Positions 53,226 through 64,000 of a DNA stretch of 64,000 nt are shown piece after piece. The notes under the pieces were generated by a model, which saw nothing but the letters and a program-made list of their open reading frames with translations, did not search any database and had not been told where the DNA came from. The stretch comes from Eutreptiella sp. 'Long Island Sound 2002' (taxonomy: Eukaryota; Euglenozoa; Euglenophyceae; Eutreptiales; Eutreptiaceae), in assembly GCA_964036045.1 (NCBI GenBank), contig OZ038380.1:69796186-69860185 (forward strand). The letters are read 5' to 3'. The first letter of the stretch is position 1. Each line of letters starts with the position of its first letter. A program made the translations under genes and the position numbers.

Positions 53226-56200
53226 CGTTTTTGCATGAAGAGATTTGAAAAGATCGTTGGTGGTGTCCGTAGTCTGTCTTTGCACAAACAAGGGCTGGTA
53301 GCCGTCTCGTTGATCCCAAGTGTGCCCCATCAAGGGCAACCACCAGCTCTATGTCAACCTCTACTACCTCTGCCTCACCCGTTGGCTCTTCGCCTGACTC
53401 CCATTTGGGCTGTGACTCCGACCCTGACACCAACTTCGACTCCACGTTACCTCTGAATTGACTCCAATTTTACCTTTCGCTTTGATTTCGAATGGCGTAA
53501 CTTGCTTGGTAATTGTGGAAGTCCATGGTGGGGCGCTACACTTGTGTCGCCAGAAATGTGCGGGGACCAAGTGCTTTTAAATATAAATCATTGTAACCAC
53601 GCGTCACAGGTATGGGGCCGTGTTCGGTGTATGTGCAGGTGGCGTCTGGGCAGCTACCATAACTCATTTGGGTGGGCGGACTTTTGCCCAAGGGGGCAGC
53701 AGGTCACAGTAGACACCTTGCGAGACCCACTCCCCCAAAAAAGGGCTCCCGTGACGAGACCCCCCGAAACTAACCTAATGCTACTGCTACACCTCCATGG
53801 TGATTGGTGGCGACATTTACCGGATTCCTACGCCATGCCTTTGTGTTTTTGGCTACCAAAATATCGACCTTATTCCCTGCAGCTGGCCATGCAAACCCTT
53901 GGCACAATATCAACTAAATGCAAGAAACTGAATTGATGTGTCTTGTTCGGCTCACGTTTTTCGGGGCAGCTGTCTTTGCGGGTTGCCACGGGCTTTGCGG
54001 GTTGCCGCGGGCTTTGCAACACACAATTTAGGTAATCACCTAGTGGTGCATACATATAGGCATCTTTTTATGTAACCCCTATTTATCATTTTTTCTTGAA
54101 TTATTTTCCCCAATTCTCTTTTTTTGGCCTCTCCCTCCCAAAAAAGATTGTCGGGATTTGCGATCTAGGGGGGGCCAGAGGGTCACGGGTGCCTCCAAAA
54201 ATCACGGGGGGTGCTTGCAAAGGGGGTCACATGACAGAGGCCATTACCTCCGTTGGCGCCAAGGGCACCACAAGGAGTTTGTTCACAACAATGGTCTTCG
54301 TAAAAAGGCTAATGCATGCATGTCCACCACATGTTTCTAGAATGATACAATGTATGGTTTTCGCCAAAGTAGAAGCCTCAAGAAGCATCTTCCCTTGTCA
54401 TCTAAGTAGCATTACAACCACGGCTAGTCCTAGGGTCACCAAGCTATTGGGACAAGTCTTAATTTTTTCACCCTCTTTAGTGTCTAGGGTGTACAAGGTT
54501 TGGTGAGCAGCAAGCAGCAGCGGCGGCAACAATAAGCAAGCAAGCACACACAAAATCGCAATCGTATTGTGGTACGCTAGATTTCGCCACAAGTTTGCTG
54601 GATGATACCTATGGGCATGACAATCACACAAAGTGTGAGCAAGAAACTCAACGCAGCCAGCCGGGAACGGATGTTGCCAATGGCAGACCTAGGTTTCAAG
54701 ATCGATCAAAAATGGCCAAAATGTGCTCTTTCGGGGGCAGTTTGGGTATCTAGGATGTGCATGGAGGGGCTCATTCGCATTGGAACCAACCAAGATGATC
54801 AACAAGCAATTTTGCTCACCCTCAAGTTGTTTTGCACCACTTTAGTGGCCCAAACAAAGTTCTGATGATAGCCATGGCATGTGTTGGACAGCCTGGTGGT
54901 GACCAATAACAATGAATGAAATCGCTTGCATTTTAGTTCCGTGCTCTCAACACCCTTCAATGCCCTTTTGGGCCCATGTCCACGTTGCATGTGCTAGAGT
55001 AGGGTTATGGGGCTCGCCGGTGGGTCCAATAGTGGTCAAAAATTATTCTTTTTCAAAGTTGGTATACAACCACTTGTTGTTCTCAAACAAGGGATTTAAG
55101 GGTGCTTTTACGCACGTCTCACCCATGGTAGCCATACAAGCTCCCAAAGACCATTGAAATGGGTAATTTAGGGCGAAAACGGGGGGAGGGGCGGACACGG
55201 TGGGGGATGGGGGGGGGGCTAGGGGTTGGAAAAAAAAGCGGGACACTTACTTGGTGTCGCAATAGAGCTAGCTCAAATCCCAACCCCACAACTAACCAAA
55301 TCACAAGAGCGAGTATCGGGCCTCAATTGGTGGGGAGGGAACATGAGGTACACGAGCCAAATGGGCCCAACAAGGGGTGAAACGGCTGCAAGATAAAAAT
55401 GAATTATTTCAACATTTCGCATGACTTGGTTTCACTTTTGGAAAACCAATTTGTGATAGATTATTGCCTCTTTTTTTTTTTTAGGCTGCCCCCTGGCCCC
55501 GCCCTGCATCCCCGGCTAGGCCCTCCGTTCGGCAATGAATGCCGACATGCGCTTCAGGTTAGGGTGAGGGTCATCCTGCTGGTGGACCTAGTCTTGGTCT
55601 TGGTGCCCCTTTTGTGGTGTCTAGGGTAGTTGTACTAGGCTTGGCAAGCACCAAGAGCAATGGCAAGCACCAAGCAACAACAACAAGCAGCAAGCAAGCA
55701 AGCACAAAAGGGGCAAAACTCACAACTCTATTGTTGTCCACCGTAATTGGCCTAATTGTGGTGAAGGATATCTGGGGATGTGAGGTACATTCACCCAAAG
55801 TTTGAGGAAAAACCCAAAACTGGCTGCCGGGAATGGGTGTCGCAAGTGGTGGGTCCAAGGTTTAAAATCTGTCAAAAATGGCAAAAAAATGCCTTTTTTG
55901 GGCAATTTGTGTGTACATGATGTCCATGCAGGGGTCCATTTGCATTGCAAACAACCAAGATAATGGGCAAACATTTTTGATCGGCGTTCAGTGTGTTTTG
56001 CACCCATTTAGGGGCCCTAATGACCTCGTTTCGGCCCGAAAATGCCGCAAAACCAACCTTTGAAGTCAGCTTTTTTGCTCCCCTTTTCAAGTTCCACGTT
56101 CCCGTGTTGTGTTTGATTGCCTTGGAATACGCTGGGCACCCCATTTTGGCGTCGATACGCTGAGTGTGCACGGCGCACGAGGAAGGCGGGGGGGGGGCAA

Positions 56201-56245
56201 AGTGGTGATGTTTGTGGGGCGGCGGGGGGGGGGGGTTGGAAGGGG
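53226..56245. repeat. dispersed repeat copies, no supported gene
   Basis: 54,480-55,110 and 55,615-56,110 share, in the same order, a GTGTCTAGGGT..GCAAGCAGCAAGC tract, CTGGCTGCCGGGAA.GG.TGTCGC-like sequence, TTCAAGATC.GTCAAAAATGGCAAAA, and ATGTCCATG.AGGGG.CCATT.GCATTG.AACCAA. They also resemble 46,740-47,260. AGCAAGCAAGCA tracts recall the 4-6.4 kb repeats. G-rich runs lie at 55,177-55,220 and 56,189-56,235. Confidence 0.4.
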
Positions 56246-56249
56246 AGAG

Positions 56250-57525
56250 GAGCACTTAATTTGGGTGAGAGTCACTTCCATTGCATTGCCCAATGTGGAC
56301 AACCTTGCAAAGGGGTGGATTGGCAGTGTGGGGTCAAAGACGCAGGCTGCAGTGGTTCATGCTGCCAAAATGCCCAAGCGATACATCCTTGCGCGGCAGA
56401 GACTGCACGTGCAATGCGATGGTACCATGGTGGATGTCAAAATAATGCCTGCGTTCGCCTCCAAGCGATCCCTAGGGCGCTTCAATGATGTGCTTCATGA
56501 TGTTTTGGAAGGGAACCCGGATCTGCAGCTGGTGGTGGTGCGGCCAAATGGAGGAGGGCGTCCCACCACAAGTTTTAGTGGGAGACCCTCACTCTCGCAT
56601 TAGGATGTACCTTGAGGACGTGCCTAGTCTTTCGGCAGAGGAAGTGACAATGCTTTTGCATGGTTACACGGCTCTCTTACCACAACTTCGCGGGGGTGCC
56701 ATCAAGCAGCCTGACAAGGTGCGCAATTCCCTTGCGGGTGACCAAAAGCAACTCCACCTTTTGTTCGCCAAGTTGGTGCGCATCCCCGCTGGATCAACGC
56801 GGCTTGTTCATCGGGCAAGGCAAAGACGCCTTGTTCCTGACGGGCGGATCTCCCTCACCTCCTACACTCTAGTTGTTGGGTCGCGCGCAGTGGATAGTAC
56901 GACCAACGGGTACCTCATCCCATTCATTTCCGGAGGTTTGCCACAGCTGGAACATGTTGCCACTCCCCACGGAGCCCAGCGAGTCGTTGGTTTGCCCATC
57001 GGACTGCATTGTTCGCCCTCATGGTGAGCGCATTGCTATGTATGAGCCGTTGGTCCTCATTGTTATGGACTTTGCGACACTTCGCGTGACCCATTGTGCC
57101 GGGTATCCAGGTTTGCCGCCCCTTGATTGCACCATGTTCGCTCCGCGCTCGTCAAGTGGGACCATGGAGAGGTTGCAACAAGAAGCTAAGCAGCCGCAAA
57201 AGGTGCACGTGTACCCTGTGTCAAGACGAGCTGGCATGCCGGTGTTGTTCCCAAGCAGGTATATATTGTGGGGTGTGCCGCACCAGCCCAAGTTGGCACT
57301 TGGAAATCAAAGCAAAGATTGTTACCGACATCACTAGACTACCAGGAATGGCAGGTCAGCAGGTGCACTACACAAACAACCCCCGTGCCGCGCACAACGC
57401 GCGTTTGCTAATTTTGTTTGCTGTCTGTGTGTTGGGACCCTTGCCTACGGCACGCTTAAAGACAGTACCCAGTCCCGCGACAGCCCTCCACGACACCCCT
57501 GCCAACACCCCCCGTGTCAGATGAC
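56250..57525 (+). pseudogene. chain of overlapping coding frames, family unknown
   Basis: Protein-like sequence moves through at least three frames: VDNLAKGWIGSVGSKTQAAV to VVVRPNGGG (to about 56,560), then MYLEDVPSLSAEEVTMLLHG to IPFISGGLPQLEHVATPHGA (to 57,027), then CTLCQDELACRCCSQAGIYC followed by GVC...WH (57,190-57,310). The last part is a Cys-cluster (C-x2-C, C-x-C-C, C-x2-C, then Trp-His) that could bind zinc and resembles C-terminal Cys-rich tails of some DNA transposases. Two indels would be needed to join them. Identification as a transposase is only a guess. Confidence 0.3.
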
Positions 57526-58347
57526 AGACTCTGTCTTGTGCCCCGATTTCATGCCCTGTCCGACGACAGCCCCTCTATCTGGTGCTCTATCTTACGGGCT
57601 TGTCGTACGACAATCGCGTGTCTTTGTCTCTATCATGCCCCCTTGTCCTTACGTGCTCTCCCACTTCACGCCGGAGTGGATGTTCTGCCAGACATGGACG
57701 TGACCACCCCACTGGCCCCCAGAGTTCGCCGCTTCGGTCTGCTCGTGGGGAAGAAGGATGTGGGGCATAAGGATGTGCAGCCAAAGGATATGGGGCAGAA
57801 GAATGGGGTGCCGCAGCCCGCCCCCACACGAGAGTTCCCGCTCATGTCGGGCGAGGAGACCACGGATCCCGTCCCATGCGCCAGTGCAGTGGTCCGCACA
57901 CCGTCGGATGCCACGTGGGACTCGAATGGGGCCAGCGTGTACTGTAAGAGAGCAGTCGTCAATTTCAGCAACAGCCAGGGGAATCTCAAACCGTGCAACG
58001 TGAAGATGCCAATAGCCGATCAACAACCCTGCTTAGAACGGAACCGGTACGCTCGGAGCATTGGTGCTGTGCACAACTTAGCCTCGCGGAGGGGGAAGAT
58101 CATGGAGCGATTCGTTGCGCACGCCCCTTTGAACTGCACATGGAACCACGGCCATTGGACTAGAGTGTCGAAGATCACGACCAGTAGGGGGTAACCAGTC
58201 GCGGACCATGTGGGCAGATCGTTGCAAAAAGAGTTCCGGGCACGGGAACGAGAGGCGGCGCAAGTCAAGTCGGAGAAGTCGGAGGCCCAAGACACAGGGG
58301 ACTCGAACTCCGATGTACACCACATGTACCACCGGTGCCTAGCATAG
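57514..58347 (+). CDS. uncharacterised ORF with one in-frame stop
   Basis: The frame is open from 57,514 to TAA at 58,192-58,194 (226 codons) and continues in the same frame with VADHVGRSLQKEFRAREREA, then QVKSEKSEAQDTGDSNSDV to TAG at 58,345-58,347. The middle has Lys/Asp-Gly-x-Lys repeats (KKDVGHKDVQPKDMGQKNG) and a segment GKIMERFVAHAPLNCTWNHG. The charged helical end is typical of a real C-terminus, so the TAA probably is a later mutation. The tandem duplication described below starts inside this ORF (58,009), so its last third exists twice, with the same TAA in both copies. Confidence 0.35.
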
Positions 58348-59970
58348 AACAATGCAAGAGAGAGCAATATTCTTCTATCACTGGGGGCTGTGTTGGGGGA
58401 TACCCGGCGAGGTGAATGCGATATGCCTCGGTGGGGTCGCTTCCCCCATTTTAGATATGGCTGGGTACGACCCCCGGAAAATCGCTTGGAAGCTTTGGCA
58501 GCCAGCTCAAGCCCCAAAATGCAACCAATATCGCCCGGAATGTTCTAGGGACCTTTTAGCCGAGGTTCCATGGAACGCTCGGAAGAAATCTTGGTGGCAT
58601 CTGTGGAACCTGAACCTATTGAATCTTTAGTTGGATGCTTGGTGCTTGCTTTGCCTGCAAGGTGCTCCATGAACAAAGATTTTGCAAAGCTTGTGGGGCT
58701 ATGTAGTCGATTTGCCGCATCCGGCAAGACGGGTGAAGATCCCTGCCTCGAGCTACTCCCCGACTCGAGAAGGAGGCATTCAGGGCCATTTTGTCTTTGC
58801 TTTCCCTACACCTACAAATATTTGTGAACAAGATTTGTGTCCTGTGTCCAATGTCAAATGCACACTCTGTGGATGTCCGTTTCCTATGCCAGAGAACACT
58901 AGGCCAAATCCGGCAAGACGAGTGCCTGGGCCTGGGGGCCCACTGTTTGAGTTCCCTGCAACTAAGGCATTTTTGGAAAGCCCCGACCATTAGCTCTCAC
59001 CAGAATTTTTTATAAGTCATTTCCTCACACCACGCCTGCGATCTGGAGACTTGACCTAAAATAAACTTCTGGTGAGAGCTATTGGTTGGGGCTTCGCAAA
59101 AATGCCTTGTTTGCTAGAAACTCAAACAGTGGGCCCCTGGAAGGGGGCGGATAGTAGAGCATTTTTCGAGCCTACACATCTCAAGCCTTGTACGAGCAAA
59201 TGACCTAAAGTAAAGTTCTGGCGAGACCTACTGGTCGGGGCTTTCCAAAAATGTGTTACTTCCAGGAAGCTGAAAGAGTGGGCCCCTGGAATAGGGCGGA
59301 TAGTAGAGCACTTCTTGGGCCTCCAAATGTCAGGCCTGGTGTGAGCAAATGACCTAAAATTAGGTTTCGGTGAAAGCCATTGCTCGGGGCTTTCCAAAAA
59401 TACCTTACTTGCGGCAATCCGAAATAGTGGACCCCTTTGGAGGGGACGGATAGTAGAGCACATTTTGAGCCTCCAAATTTCTATGTGGGTGTGAGCAAGT
59501 GACCTAAAATGCATTTTTGGTAGGAGCCACTGGCCTGGGCTCCCCCAAAAAGCCTTATGTGCAGGAAATTGAAACAGTGGGCCCCTAGAAGGGAGCGGAT
59601 AGTAGAGCACTTTTCGAACCTCTCCTCGCGTACGCTTGGGTGAAAGTACAGACTTGCACGCCACAACTTCTTTCGTGCTTTCCTGGTGTTGAACACCGGT
59701 ATTTCAAATTTTTTCAGCATGAGCATTGCCAACAATGTATCTTTGGATATGGATTCACTACTCCAATTCAGGACAAGTATTCTTTTCTTTTTCGCATGTT
59801 GCTTTGTTGAGGTCAGTATATGGGTGGACAACATTGCCCTCTCTCAATGCAGCAAATTTCAATGGAAAATCGCCTAGAAGTTTTCAAAGTTGCCGGGAAA
59901 ATGCTCGGAAGTTTTGGCAGCCAGCTCAGGACCCAAAACGCAACCAATATCGCTTGGAATGTTCTATTGA
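58009..59970. repeat. 1962-bp tandem duplication, copy 1
   Basis: Every landmark in this segment recurs exactly 1962 bp later, with no net indel. By eye about 20 substitutions separate the copies, near 1 percent. The left edge lies inside the ORF at 57,514-58,347. Confidence 0.95.
58932..59625. repeat. foldback plus four ~150-bp tandem units inside the duplication
   Basis: GGATAGTAGAGCA occurs at 59,149, 59,298, 59,448 and 59,597, a ~150-bp period. The segment 58,932-59,015 (GGGGCCCACTGTTTGAGTT, GCATTTTTGGAAAGCCCC, TAGCTCTCACCAGAA) is the reverse complement of the unit at 59,050-59,140. The same arrangement is repeated at 60,894-61,587 in copy 2. Confidence 0.85.
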
Positions 59971-61932
59971 CCAATAGCCGATCAACAACCCTGCTTAGAA
60001 CGGAACCGGTACGCTCGGAGCATTGGTGCTGTGCACAACTTAGCCTCGCGGAGGGGGAAGATCATGGAGCGATTCGTTGGGCCCCCCCCTTTGAACTGCA
60101 CATGGAACCACGGCCATTGGACTAGAGTGTCGAAGATCACGACCAGTAGGGGGTAACCAGTCGCGGACCATGTGGGCACATCGTTGCAAAAAGAGTTCCG
60201 GGCACGGGAACGAGAGGCGGCGCAAGTCAAGTCGGAGAAGTCGGAGGCCCAAGACACAGGGGACTCGAACTCCGATGTACACCACATGTACCACCGGTGC
60301 CTAGCATAGAACAATGCAAGAGAGAGCAATATTCTTCTATCACTGGGGGCTGTGTTGGGGGATACCCGGCGAGGTGAATGCGATATGCCTCGGTGGGGTC
60401 GCTTCCCCCATTTTAGATATGGCTGGGTACGACCCCCGGAAAATCGCTTGGAAGCTTTGGCAGCCAGCTCAAGCCCCAAAATGCAACCAATATCGCCCGG
60501 AATGTTCTAGGGACCTTTTAGCCGAGGTTCCATGGAACGCTCGGAAGAAATCTTGGTGGCATCTGTGGAACCTGAACCTATTGGATCTTTAGTTGGATGC
60601 TTGGTGCTTGCTGTGCCTGCAAGGTGCTCCATGAACAAAGATCTTGCAAAGGTTGTGGGGCTATGTAGTCGATTTGCCGCATCCGGCAAGACGGGTGAAG
60701 ATCCCTGCCTCGAGCTACTCCCCGACTCGAGAAGGAGGCATTCAGGGCCATTTTGTCTTTGCTTTCCCTACACCTACAAATATTTGTGAACAAGATTTGT
60801 GTCCTGTGTCCAATGTCAAATGCACACTCTGTGGATGTCCGTTTCCTATGCCAGAGAACACTAGGCCAAATCCGGCAAGACGAGTGCCCGGGCCTGGGGG
60901 CCCACTGTTTGACTTCCCTGCAAGTAAGGCATTTTTGGAAAGCCCCGACCATTAGCTCTCACCAGAACTTTTTATAAGTCATTTCCTCACACCACGCCTG
61001 CGATCTGGAGACTTGACCTGAAATAAACTTCTGGTGAGAGCTATTGGTTGGGGCTTCGCAAAAATGCCTTGTTTGCTAGAAACTCAAACAGTGGGCCCCT
61101 GGAAGGGGGCGGATAGTAGAGCATTTTTCGAGCCTACACATCTCAAGCCTTGTACGAGCAAATGACCTAAAGTAAAGTTCTGGCGAGACCTACTGGTCGG
61201 GGCTTTCCAAAAATGCGTTACTTCCAGGAAGCTGAAAGAGTGGGCCCCTGGAATAGGGCGGATAGTAGAGCACTTCTTGGGCCTCCAAATGTCAGGCCTG
61301 GTGTGAGCAAATGACCTAAAATTAGGTTTTGGTGAAAGCCATTGGTCGGGGCTTTCCAAAAATACCTTACTTGCGGCAATCCGAAATAGTGGACCCCTTT
61401 GGAGGGGACGGATAGTAGAGCACATTTTGAGCCTCCAAATTTCTATGTGGGTGTGAGCAAGTGACCTAAAATGCATTTTTGGTAGGAGCCACTGGCCTGG
61501 GCTCCCCAAAAAAGCCTTATGTGCAGGAAATTGAAACAGTGGGCCCCTAGAAGGGAGCGGATAGTAGAGCACTTTTCGAACCTCTCCTCGCGTACGCTTG
61601 GGTGAAAGTACAGACTTGCACGCCACAACTTCTTTCGTGCTTTCCTGGTGTTGAACACCGGTATTTCAAATTTTTTTAGCATGAGCATTGCCAACAATGT
61701 ATCTTTGGATATGGATTCACTACTCCAATTCAGGACAAGTATTCTTTTCTTTTTCGCATGTTGCTTTGTTGAGGTCAGTATATGGGTGGACAACATTGCC
61801 CTCTCTCAATGCAGCAAATTTCAATGGAAAATCGCCTAGAAGTTTTCAAAGTTACCGGGAAAATGCTCGGAAGTTTTGGCAGCCAGCTCTGGACCCAAAA
61901 CGCAACCAACATCGCTTGGAATGTTCTATGGA
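59971..61932. repeat. 1962-bp tandem duplication, copy 2
   Basis: Second copy. The junction shows only 2-3 bases of shared sequence (CC/ACC) between the two breakpoints, so a non-homologous or replication-slippage origin is more likely than recombination between long repeats. The last ~60 bp (GGCAGCCAGCTC..AACGCAACCAA) resembles 58,495-58,560, a possible shorter direct repeat inside the unit. Confidence 0.95.
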
Positions 61933-61996
61933 CCCTCCAGCCAAACGTCCCCGGGGACCTCGCAAGAAATTTTGGTGCTGATTTCTGAAATGTACC

Positions 61997-62290
61997 GTGC
62001 GATACGAGTCCAGTTTGGTGACCGTAAGTGCTAAGCGTTTCCAAAATGTCTTGCAAAATGCCCAGCTTTTTCTTACTATTTTTTACCTTCTATGCTGTGC
62101 GTCCAGCGTAATGTGCTGCCCGAAAAAGCGGAAAACCCCCAACGGCGTCTTGGAGGAGCTGGTGACGTCGGCGAGGAGCGACGCAAGGGCAGAGCAATCA
62201 CCCCGCTCCGCAAAGGGGGCTGCTTCCACGGAGATCAAGGCGCTCAAGGAGGCACACGCCACGGAGGTCCCTGTGGGGCATGTTTCTTGA
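61997..62290 (+). CDS. possible small coding exon
   Basis: In the second half the frame reads CCPKKRKTPNGVLEELVTSA, then RSDARAEQSPRSAKGAASTE and KALKEAHATEVPVGHVS before TGA. Basic then helical composition is plausible for protein; the first 35 residues are less so. No family recognised. Confidence 0.25.
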   Translation: MRYESSLVTVSAKRFQNVLQNAQLFLTIFYLLCCASSVMCCPKKRKTPNGVLEELVTSARSDARAEQSPRSAKGAASTEIKALKEAHATEVPVGHVS

Positions 62291-63015
62291 GCGGGCGGAG
62301 CCATTTAGGATGGTCCATTGAAAGTGACAATCTTCCTACGTTGGTTTGGGAGGTCTTGTCAAAGGAGCCCTTTCTACGGGAGGGTGGGTCAAACTAGGGG
62401 GTTCCCATAACCCTGCCCCGCCCACCCCCTGTAGCGAAAGTCCGAGCACCCAATGGTGCATATGTTTCCTGTTCGTCCTCAATATGCCGCAAGCCATGCG
62501 TTGAGTCCTTCTGCTTTTGGTGGTGGGGTGGGTTGGGGCAAGATTGCACGTGCACATGTGGGTCCCCTAGATGGCACGCGTTAAGTAGCCACTTCTCATT
62601 TCGTTTTCACGCCGAGCGTCGGGGACCCTTTAGGCGTCAAGGGTTATGTACCCACTCATGTGACTCACACTCCGATTTTGATTCCCACTCCGGTTCGAAT
62701 TCCACCTCGAGCTCCAAAGTTCACTTCGACTCCGAATCTAACCCAACGGCGCCAAAACGAATCGAAACAACCATGTTGTATTGGCGGGCACCCTCTGACC
62801 AATCATTGAACCCCAAAACATGTCGAAACCCCGATGTCATAGGAATTGGCACCCTATGATGTTGGGGATTGGGGCAGTAGCCGGTAGCGTACTGCGCAAT
62901 TTTCTCCCAATTGTGGTGTTCCACCTCTCTTTCTCTCAAAGAAAACAAAAAAAGAAGAGAGAAGCAAAGAAGGGCAATCACGGGAACTAATTGCAGAGGC
63001 TTGGAGTGACAGGTC
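62291..63015. other. no supported gene; TATGTA repeat copy at 62,560-62,670
   Basis: Contains one degenerate copy of the GTTATGTAGCCAC family (ACGCGTTAAGTAGCCACTTC and GGGTTATGTACCCACT). Otherwise short frames only. Confidence 0.35.
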
Positions 63016-63758
63016 ATGGATCACTACCATTTCTATGATTTTGACGAGGGGTTGGTGACCTTTGTTCGGGGATGTAGTAAAGTAATCCATGGGAATATTC
63101 AGGCGTGTGCCACGTGCCTGAAGCACACTCATGGCTTTGAGGTGCAGTCAGACATGGTGAAGCCGACAACCCCCGCTTGTCGCCCCCTATTTTTGGCACC
63201 CCATACCCATACTTGTGCATGTTCTTGGGGTTTCTATGCGCTCATCCAGGTGAAAATAGCACATAGACACAAGTGCATGGTTGCGCTGTGCGCTTGCGTT
63301 TCGGACATTTTTTTTTTCACGACAACCCTGTCTTTGCACAAGACACGGGGGCTGTCCGATGACAGCCCCCCCTGTCTTGTTCCATGTGTCTTTCGACAGC
63401 TGCATGTTTTGAAGCCTATCTGCGGCCCCTGTCCACGGACAGCCCCGTGTTTTGAAACCTGTCTGTGCTACTTGTCCTGTATTAGCATCTGTGTTGGTTG
63501 TGCGCTCAAGAAGCAGCACCAAACTGCCCTCAAGGCGGCATTTTTTGAGGAGCGCAGGAAGCAGCAACATGCCACTGGCCAGTAGCCACTGGCCCCTTGC
63601 ATGAAGCGCTCGAGCAGGCCAAGAAGACTGCCGCACAGGCCCAGCTAGAGGTTTCGGACCTCAAGGTGCAAGTCAACCAAGAGAAGGAGCTTCAGGTGGA
63701 GCAGTGGAGCTCCAAGGCCGGCTCGGCTAGAGACAGAGCTAGGCTGTCCGAATCATAA
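63016..63758 (+). CDS. uncharacterised gene with C-terminal coiled coil, one frame change
   Basis: The frame from an ATG-type codon at 63,016 starts MDHYHFYDFDEGLVTFVRGC and stays open 189 codons to TAG at 63,583-63,585. It has Cys-rich middle segments and ends LKAAFFEERRKQQHA. A second frame, open from 63,549, carries PLHEALEQAKKTAAQAQLEV, then QVNQEKELQVEQWSSKAG and stops with TAA at 63,756-63,758; it is a clear coiled coil. One indel or a short intron near 63,585 would fuse them. The Cys-rich part overlaps CTGTCCGATGACAGCCCCCC-type repeats also present at 57.5 kb, so that part may be an insertion. Function unknown. Confidence 0.35.
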
Positions 63759-64000
63759 TCCCAATGAGGCCAATCCACTGGGCGCAAGGTTGTCCCTTTT
63801 GGGAATTGTCAGCATTGGCACTGTAACCCTTCCACCCAACCTCTTTGCCTTCACCTCTTTTTTGGGAGTCGTGGCAAACATGTTAGAATACAGGGAGTGC
63901 ACCAACCCTCTCCCTGTACCTTGGGGGGGGGTGTCGATGCACTGGTTCTAGTATAAATGGGTCACACCAATTGTGCACCACTTATATTGTGTGGGCCTGA
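63759..64000. other. no supported feature at the window end
   Basis: No gene recognised. A TATA-like AGTATAAATGGG occurs at about 63,949, with nothing downstream in the window to support a promoter call. Confidence 0.3.

Noticed and set aside
22621-58347. Alternative genetic code (stop codon reassignment)
   Set aside because: In-frame stops include TAA as well as TAG, they occur in probable dead transposon copies, and the PHD gene ends normally with TAA. Decay is the simpler reading.
63940-63960. TATA-box promoter near the window end
   Set aside because: AGTATAAATGGG alone is weak and no downstream gene is visible in the window.
1-64000. Bacterial or organellar origin
   Set aside because: No operon-like gene strings, no rRNA/tRNA clusters, low coding density, and clear GT-AG intron logic in the PHD gene.

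Overview
The window looks like a repeat-rich, gene-poor piece of a eukaryotic nuclear genome. The evidence is GT-AG introns, coding pieces split into short exons, a complete PHD zinc finger built across an intron, an IQ (calmodulin-binding) exon, tRNA-derived SINE-like repeats, minisatellites and microsatellites, and several decayed transposable elements. Nothing bacterial (operons, Shine-Dalgarno spacing, dense ORFs) is visible. My impression is a large-genome alga or other protist, but the species cannot be fixed from the sequence alone. Long C/G homopolymer runs are common, and several apparent frameshifts sit on them, so some lesions may be assembly errors rather than real decay.

Layout: 0-3.9 kb holds decayed coding scraps, including a Ulp1/C48-protease-like element copy. 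3.94-6.39 kb is four tandem ~600-bp repeats with palindromes. 9.5-13 kb is a series of tandem and dispersed repeats (60-120 bp, 90 bp, 85 bp) plus two SINE-like units. 13.0-15.3 kb is the best host-type gene: a homeodomain-like exon, a PHD finger and a Lys/Ser-rich tail, with a convincing intron. 19.1-20.75 kb carries coiled-coil exons, followed by a decayed retroelement reverse-transcriptase (RT) fragment at 20.8-21.5 kb. 22.2-24.3 kb is a second, better copy of the Ulp1-like element with repeat-rich ends. 24.3-29.3 kb shows almost no genes.

29.3-33.8 kb is five ~0.9-kb higher-order repeats built from a 42-bp unit. 33.8-38.3 kb is a multi-exon, transposon-like gene in decay. At least three of its intron intervals contain related TTATGAAC foldback sequences, and more copies follow it. 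38.6-43.6 kb is a different 42-bp minisatellite that flips orientation several times and whose monomer is itself nearly self-complementary. The gene is therefore sandwiched between two unrelated 42-bp arrays.

44-49 kb has isolated phase-0 coiled-coil and IQ exons. 49.2-50.7 kb is a 1.2-kb RT-like frame broken only by TAG codons. 52-53.2 kb and 56.2-58.3 kb are decayed or uncertain coding stretches. 58.0-61.9 kb is a fresh 1962-bp tandem duplication. 63.0-63.8 kb is an uncharacterised ORF with a coiled-coil end.

Most probable host coding sequence is at 13-15.3, 19.1-20.75, 44.0, 47.8-48.3, 48.9 and 63 kb. The remaining coding signal is mostly transposon-derived. The most interesting observation is the set of homologous foldback sequences inside the introns of the 33.8-38.3 kb gene, which resembles introner-type intron gain.
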